A stretch of DNA of 64,000 nucleotides from Verrucomicrobiia bacterium (GTDB lineage: Bacteria; Verrucomicrobiota; Verrucomicrobiia; Limisphaerales; UBA9464): the NCBI GenBank assembly GCA_019634635.1, contig JAHCBB010000001.1, positions 124,001-188,000 of the forward strand. Reading direction: 5' to 3'. The position numbers and the translations under genes were made by a program. Below are positions 59,486 to 64,000 of this stretch, piece by piece. Every line of letters starts with the position of its first letter. Positions within the stretch are counted from its first letter, which is position 1. Below the pieces are notes generated by a model. That model did not search any database. It saw nothing but the letters and a program-made list of their open reading frames with translations, and was not told where the DNA came from.

Positions 59486-61230
59486 ATGAATTCCAAATGG
59501 ATCGCCGGCATGACCTGCGCCGCCTGGGCGTGCACTTGCGTCTGGGCCCAGCAGCCTGGGGCGTTGGATCCGCGCTTCGCCCCGCCGCCGGACCTTGATG
59601 TGGGCGCCGTGGCGTTGCTGGGGGACGGCCGGATGCTGGTGGGCGGTTCCCTGGCCGGTTTGCACTCGATCCAACTCCTGTCCGAGGACGGCACACCGGA
59701 CGCCTGTCAGCGCCGCTTTTGACCACCAATTCCCCGGGCCGGTGAGGGCGATCCGACCGCTGGAGGGAGGCCGGGTGGTCTTTGTGTCGGACGGCCGCGT
59801 CTCCGTATCAGCCCGTCCCACTTCCGTTGGCGCGCATCGAGTGGGACGTCTTTGGGAGGGCCATGGACTTTGCGGAACCGCCGGGATCGGGCGCGGTCAT
59901 GGTCGGATTGTTCCAGACGCCCGGGGGGTCCCAGCGGCCGTCCCGTCTCGCCGGCCTTTTGCCCAACGGCACGGTGGATCCCCAGTTTAACTGGAGGGCA
60001 TCTTTGGAGTTTCCCATACCGGATTCCGAAGTTCCGGAGGGAGTCCGCAACCATGTCCGGGTGCTTCCCGACGGACGGCTCGTCGTCGCGGGAGGATTTG
60101 TGACGGCGAACGGCGAGCCTCGTGTGGGATTCGCAAGGTTCGATTCCCGTGGATTCCTCGATGCGACGTTTGATCCGGGCTGGCATCTGGGGCTGCCCGT
60201 GGTTGCCGGACAGCCTGCGGCTGATGTCCGGCTTCTGACGCTGCAGTCCGACGGACAGTTTCTCACCGCATTTTCGATCCCAATTCCCGGGCAGGGGGTG
60301 CGGCACTGGTTCGTCCGCGTGCGGACCGATGGAACAGTGGATGATCGTTTTCGTCCGCCGGCGGGGCTGGAATCCACCGTCGAGTCCCTGGGGGTCCTTC
60401 CAGATGGGAGCCTTCTGGCTGCCGGTGGGTACGCCCCGACAGGCGCGATGGGGGGCGGCAGCCTGGTCCGGCTCAACTCGGATGGGACTTTGGACAACGG
60501 ATTTCTGCCAGAACTGCCGGGCACCCGTCCGCGTCTGGAGGCGATCCAGGCGGATGGCCGGGCGCTGGTGACGGTGGATGCGGTTTCGAGCGGGGGCATG
60601 GCGATCCGGCGCCTGCTCCGGCTCGAGGGATACACCGGTCCGGCGGTGGCGCCCGAAGTGATCATCCCCCAAGCCTCTTGGAAGGCTGCCCCCGGAGAAT
60701 CGGTCGTCCTCCGGGCCGTCGTTCACGGCTGGCCGCCTCCATCCCTGCAATGGCAGCACGACGGCGTGGCACTTCCCGGCGAAGTGAGCCCTGTGCTCCG
60801 TCTAGCCAGTCTCCCGATGGAGTCCGCCGGCACCTACCGCCGGATCGCCTGGAATGCGGCGGGCACCAATGGGGCTGAAGCATCACTGTCGCTGGGCGTG
60901 CGGTCGCCTCCAGCCGGCCGCCTTCTTCCGACCCGGTTTTGCTCCGATGATCCCCCCCGGGTTTCCCCACGCCTTGCTGCCCCTGCCGGACGGCGGCCTG
61001 TTGGTGGGCGGCAATGTGCTGCCCGCACCTCCCGAAGCGGGCGTCGGCGAAACCACCATGCTCCTTCGGTTTCGCCCGGATGGCTCAGCCGATCCGCGGT
61101 TTCCGAGTCCGCCCGCAACCGGATACATCCACCGGCTGGCGCGGGATGAGCGCGGTCGGATCTACGTCGGCGGCCGGTTCTCGGGCTGGGCCGGCCAACC
61201 GGCCGATGGCCTTGTGTCAGCGCCGAGCTG
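59486..61230 (+). pseudogene. Frameshifted, truncated delta-60 repeat / Ig-like secreted protein
   Basis: The gene begins MNSKWIAGM with a signal peptide and continues as delta-60 repeats (LDPRFAPPPDLDVGAVALLGD-type units, FDSRGFLDATFDPGW, VDDRFRPPAGL, LDNGFLPELPG), then an Ig-like domain (WKAAPGESVVLRAVVHGWPPPSLQW). The frame changes at about 59705, 59800 and 60910; after the last change further repeats read ALLPLPDGGLLVGGNVLP and RIYVGGRFSGWAG, then a stop near 61230. All three frames carry family sequence, so the ancestral protein was one piece. It is no longer able to make a full product unless the shifts are errors in the read. Confidence 0.8.
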
Positions 61231-61263
61231 AAAACCGGATGAAATTGGGCGTTTGAAAACCGG
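61229..61263 (+). repeat. Direct repeat TGAAAACCGG
   Basis: Two copies of TGAAAACCGG (61229-61238 and 61254-61263) are separated by 15 bases, exactly where the delta-60 pseudogene ends. Such short repeats occur at transposon ends; this may be the relic boundary of an insertion. Confidence 0.35.
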
Positions 61264-61402
61264 GGTGGATGGGGTGTTCTTGGGGGCTTCTTCTTCCGGG
61301 TGGGCGAAGCCTTTTCTTCCTTCTTCTGTTCTTCCGGTCGGGTGATTTTCGGGGACGGGTGCGGGTTGGGTTTCAGGCGGGTGGGGCGTCTTCTTCCGGT
61401 CT

Positions 61403-61639
61403 GTGGCCGGTTCGATCTCGTGCCCCAAGTGCCTGCATTGCTACGCCTCCTTCGTTCCTGACCCGCGCAACCGGGGACGCCAGCGCTACGGCGCCACGCC
61501 TGAGTGCCGGCAGGCGAGAAAGCCGCAGAGCCAGGCCCGCTGGGCGGCGAAGCCGGGCAACGCCGACGACTTCAAGGGACCCAGCCACGTCGAGCGGGTG
61601 CGAGGGTGGCGGGCCGCTCACCCGGGGTACTGGAAGAGA
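61403..61639 (+). pseudogene. Fragment of a small Cys-rich protein common in PVC genomes
   Basis: From a GTG at 61403 the frame reads a zinc-ribbon-like pair (CPKCLHCYASF), then RQRYGATPECRQARK, then WRAAHPGYWKR. I recognise this from many Verrucomicrobiota and Planctomycetota small proteins that often lie near insertion sequences. After WKR at about 61639 the sequence runs into another frame with porin-like content, so the C-terminal part is missing. Function unknown. Confidence 0.5.
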
Positions 61640-61959
61640 TCTGGGCAGAGATGTTCCAAGTGGAGGCGCATGTCACCCGGGATTTCACCGGTCATTTCTG
61701 GGGTTCTTTCGACAAAACCTATGTTGCGGGCGGCAAGTCCAGCATCAGCGGCGTCAGCGGTGATTCCCTGAACAACGTCGGCATTGGGTTTACCCTCGGG
61801 TACCAGATCAACGACAACCTCTCCATCACCGCCGGCTAAATGGCGACCGTCAACGACAGTTCCCCGGGTGATCTTCAGATGGACGGCTTCCGTCTTTCTC
61901 TGACGTACGGCTGGCACAAGATCGTCAAGGGGCAAAAGCGTCCGAAAGTCGGGGAATGA
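61637..61959 (+). pseudogene. 3' fragment of an outer-membrane beta-barrel protein with nonsense codon
   Basis: The frame reads EIWAEMFQVEAHVTRDFTG, then SLNNVGIGFTLGYQINDNLS, then TAA at 61837-61839, then MATVNDSSPGDLQMDGFRL and a normal stop at 61959. Together this is the C-terminal third of a transporter-type outer-membrane barrel (phenol-degradation MetA-pathway-like family), where a Tyr codon expected before MATVND has become TAA. The 5' two thirds are missing and the sequence abuts the zinc-ribbon fragment. Confidence 0.7.
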
Positions 61960-62094
61960 GCAGACCCGCTGGGACCGGTTCCCGATCTTGCGTCGTTACG
62001 GCCCTCTTGAACCCAGGGCAACCCGTCCTGGCGGGCCGGACAGGTTGAGCTGGGCCTCTTGATTGCGTGGCACCGTCAAGTCCGTGAGGAGGGT

Positions 62095-63249
62095 TCAGGA
62101 TCGGCCGGGAATCAGACGGTCCCGCGCCCGGCGCACGCGCATCAAAGCTTCCTCGGTGCTGGAGCCGGTTGCGGTGAGATGGCCCATCTTCCGTCCCGGG
62201 CGCGGAGCCGCCTTGCCGTAGAGGTGCAGGCGAACTCCGGGATCTTCAAGGGCGGCGGACCAGTCGGGTGTGCCTCCTGCGGCCTCCCAGACATCCCCGA
62301 GAAGATTCGCCATGGCCGCCGGTTGCCGCAGGTCGGTGGCGCCCAGCGGAAGTCCGCACACCGCCCGCAATTGCTGCTCGAACTGGCTGGTGACGGAGGC
62401 GTCGAGCGTCAGGTGTCCCGAATTGTGGGGACGGGGCGCCAATTCATTGACCAGCAGGCGCCCGTTGCGGGCGAGGAACAGCTCCACGGTGAGCAGTCCC
62501 ACGACATCGAGGGCTTCCAGGAGGCTCCGAGCGAGGTCGCCCGCCTGTTGGGCCACGGCATCAGGAACAGGCGCCGGACAGACCGTGACATCGAGAATAT
62601 GGTGGCGGTGCTCATTGCCGAAGGCCGGATAGACTGCCATCCGTCCGTCGAGTCCGCGGGCCCCGATCACGCTGATCTCGCGGTCAAAATCCACCCAGGC
62701 TTCGTAAATTCCCTCGGCGCCGGCCAGGGACTCGAACGCTGTGGCGGCGTCCTCCGGTCTGGAAACCCGTCGCTGGCCCTTGCCGTCGTAGCCAAAATTC
62801 GCGGTTTTGAGCACGCCGCCGGTCCCGAGCTCTTGAAGGGCATCGGCCAGTGCCTTTGCCGTGCGCACGGCGCGAAACGGGGTCACGGGGAATCCATGGT
62901 CCCTGAGGAAGGATTTTTCGCGCAACCGGTGCTGGGTTTCATGGAGGACCTGTCCATCGGGCCGGACCGGCACCACCGAGGCGGCTGCCCGGCTGGTTTC
63001 GCTGGGCACGTTCTCAAACTCGAAAGTCACGACGGCGACTCCGCGGGCGAAGTCACGGACGCGATCGAGATCGCCGTAGGCGCCCGAGATTTCGATGTCA
63101 CCCACCTGACCGGCCGGCGTGTCGGATTCCGGCGAATAGACGTGAACCCGGTAGCCCAGCTGTCGCGCAGCCAGTGCAAACATGCGTCCCAGCTGTCCGC
63201 TGCCCAGCACACCCAGCGCCGCTCCGGGGAGAATGGGGGTGAAGTTCAT
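62095..63249 (-). CDS. purK: 5-(carboxyamino)imidazole ribonucleotide synthase
   Basis: PurK uses ATP and bicarbonate to carboxylate AIR in purine synthesis. The 384-residue protein is a complete ATP-grasp enzyme: the N-terminal LGVLGSGQLGRMFALAARQLGYRV, TFEFENVPSE, GVLKTANFGYDGKGQRR in the ATP-grasp region, and the metal-binding VELFLARNGRLLVNELAPRPHNSGHLTLD, then SQFEQQLRAVCGLPLG. It lies 30 bases after the smc stop on the same strand, so may be co-transcribed with smc. No purE is in the window. Confidence 0.95.
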   Translation of the reverse strand: MNFTPILPGAALGVLGSGQLGRMFALAARQLGYRVHVYSPESDTPAGQVGDIEISGAYGDLDRVRDFARGVAVVTFEFENVPSETSRAAASVVPVRPDGQVLHETQHRLREKSFLRDHGFPVTPFRAVRTAKALADALQELGTGGVLKTANFGYDGKGQRRVSRPEDAATAFESLAGAEGIYEAWVDFDREISVIGARGLDGRMAVYPAFGNEHRHHILDVTVCPAPVPDAVAQQAGDLARSLLEALDVVGLLTVELFLARNGRLLVNELAPRPHNSGHLTLDASVTSQFEQQLRAVCGLPLGATDLRQPAAMANLLGDVWEAAGGTPDWSAALEDPGVRLHLYGKAAPRPGRKMGHLTATGSSTEEALMRVRRARDRLIPGRS

Positions 63250-63279
63250 GCCAAAGCCCGGTCGTCCAGGCGGGGTCCA

Positions 63280-64000
63280 TTATTTGGCGAGCATCACCTC
63301 GGCGTCCGGGTCGTCCACAAGAGGTGCCGACTCCAGGGGCAATCCGGCGGATTCGGAGACCCTCGTCTCCGTGCGGTTCTCCGGAGCCCCCTCGGCGGCG
63401 CTGAACCGCACGGACACGATGCGGCTGACGCCGCGTTCCTGCATGGTCACCCCATAGAGGATGTCCGCCATGGAGATGGTGCGCTTGTTGTGTGTGATGA
63501 TGATGAACTGGCTCGATTCCGCGAACCGCCGCAGCATGTCCACGAAGCGGTTGATGTTGGACTCGTCGAGCGGGGCGTCGAGCTCGTCGAGGACGCAGAA
63601 GGGCGACGGCTTGACCTGGTAGATGGCGAACAGGAGCGCCACGGCGGTCATGGTCTGCTCACCGCCGGACAGCAGCGAGATGGACTGCAGTTGCTTCCCG
63701 GGCGGGCGGGCCACAATTTCAATGCCCGCCTCCAGCGGATCCTCGCCCTCCACGAGCCGGAGGTCCGCCCGGCCGCCACCGAACAGCTCGACGAACATCG
63801 TCCGGAAGTTTTCCCGGATTCGTTCGAAGGTGTCCACGAACAGGGTCTTGGTCTCCATATTGATCCGCTGAAGCACCTGGACGAGCTCCGTCTTGGCCCT
63901 CACCAGATCTTCGTGCTGGCTGGTGAGAAACGCGTGCCGCTGTTCGATCTCCTCGTACTCCTCGATGGCCACCAGGTTCACCGGTCCCAGGTCGTCGAGG
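63280..64000 (-). CDS. smc: Chromosome segregation ATPase SMC, C-terminal part (5' end outside window)
   Basis: SMC forms the condensin ring that organises chromosomes. About 239 residues of the C-terminus are visible, beginning LDDLGPVNLVAIEEYEEI, the end of the second coiled coil. The C-terminal head has FGGGRADLRLVEGEDPLEAGIEI, the ABC signature LSGGEQTMTAVALLFAIY, Walker B PSPFCVLDELDAPLDE and the switch IIITHNKRT. The last 45 residues are unconserved. The upstream hinge and N-terminal head lie beyond the window. purK is 30 bases downstream. Confidence 0.95.
   Translation of the reverse strand, partial: LDDLGPVNLVAIEEYEEIEQRHAFLTSQHEDLVRAKTELVQVLQRINMETKTLFVDTFERIRENFRTMFVELFGGGRADLRLVEGEDPLEAGIEIVARPPGKQLQSISLLSGGEQTMTAVALLFAIYQVKPSPFCVLDELDAPLDESNINRFVDMLRRFAESSQFIIITHNKRTISMADILYGVTMQERGVSRIVSVRFSAAEGAPENRTETRVSESAGLPLESAPLVDDPDAEVMLAK

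Noticed and set aside
1..64000. CRISPR array, prophage or intact insertion sequence
   Set aside because: No regularly spaced repeats, cas genes, phage structural genes or complete transposase with terminal repeats were seen.

Overview
The window looks like a chromosomal segment of a Verrucomicrobiota bacterium (PVC group), probably from the Pedosphaera/Limisphaera side. The composition is GC-rich. Lineage-typical families are present: a PVC-type propeller-HEAT-cytochrome c protein, DUF1080-like lipoproteins, single-gene pseudopilins, ECF sigma factors with membrane-anchored C-terminal domains, giant LamG/Calx-beta secreted proteins, delta-60 repeats, and an MreBCD-Pbp2-RodA cluster followed by RNase E/G. 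The lineage call is inference from gene content; there is no rRNA or tRNA in the window.

Layout. 1-8.3 kb: a partial membrane protein, a lipoprotein, serA, a PVC cytochrome with an SGNH hydrolase, and an unknown secreted protein. 8.6-11.8 kb: mpl, a secreted Pcm and a DUF1080-like lipoprotein. 11.9-14.4 kb: an ECF sigma factor with a transmembrane sensor-like tail, followed by a stand-alone relative of that tail. 14.4-16.7 kb: thrS with an attenuator-like leader. 16.7-19.7 kb: a pseudopilin, then an exbB-exbD-tonB operon ending in a zinc-ribbon protein. 19.8-21.1 kb: dapB-folK. 21.1-28.9 kb: mreB-mreC-mreD-pbp2-rodA-rng, transcribed leftward. 29.0-30.7 kb: grpE-dnaJ. 31.0-32.8 kb: a small accessory patch with an IS630-type transposase remnant, a Phd/VapC toxin-antitoxin pair and about 800 bp without a clear gene. 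32.8-36.4 kb: a CAAX-type protease, an RluA/rRNA-methyltransferase fusion and ribBA. 36.4-40.6 kb: gnd-zwf-pgl-rpiB, an oxidative pentose phosphate operon, behind a histidine phosphatase. 40.9-43.6 kb: a PEP-hydrolase-like TIM barrel and a halogenase-like flavoprotein. 43.6-48.6 kb: a leftward unit of ECF sigma factor, pseudopilin and 1000-residue Ig-like secreted protein. 49.0-53.0 kb: a 1344-residue LamG/DUF11/Calx-beta/lamin-tail secreted protein. 53.1-55.2 kb: a doubly anchored lipoprotein and mobA. 55.3-58.8 kb: an mla-type lipid transport operon. 58.9-62.0 kb: a gene graveyard holding a decayed duplicate of the last mla gene, a frameshifted delta-60 protein, and a truncated zinc-ribbon ORF joined to a truncated porin with a nonsense codon. 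62.1-64.0 kb: purK and the 3' part of smc.

Housekeeping genes sit in tight operons with 4-base overlaps or gaps under 20 bases. The most promising less familiar items are the thrS leader, which has a Met-Thr-Thr-stop mini-ORF, two hairpins and a U-tract. Also notable are the two sigma-factor modules carrying membrane-linked output or sensor domains, the pseudouridine synthase-methyltransferase fusion, and the graveyard. No CRISPR array, prophage, intact insertion sequence or stable RNA gene was found.
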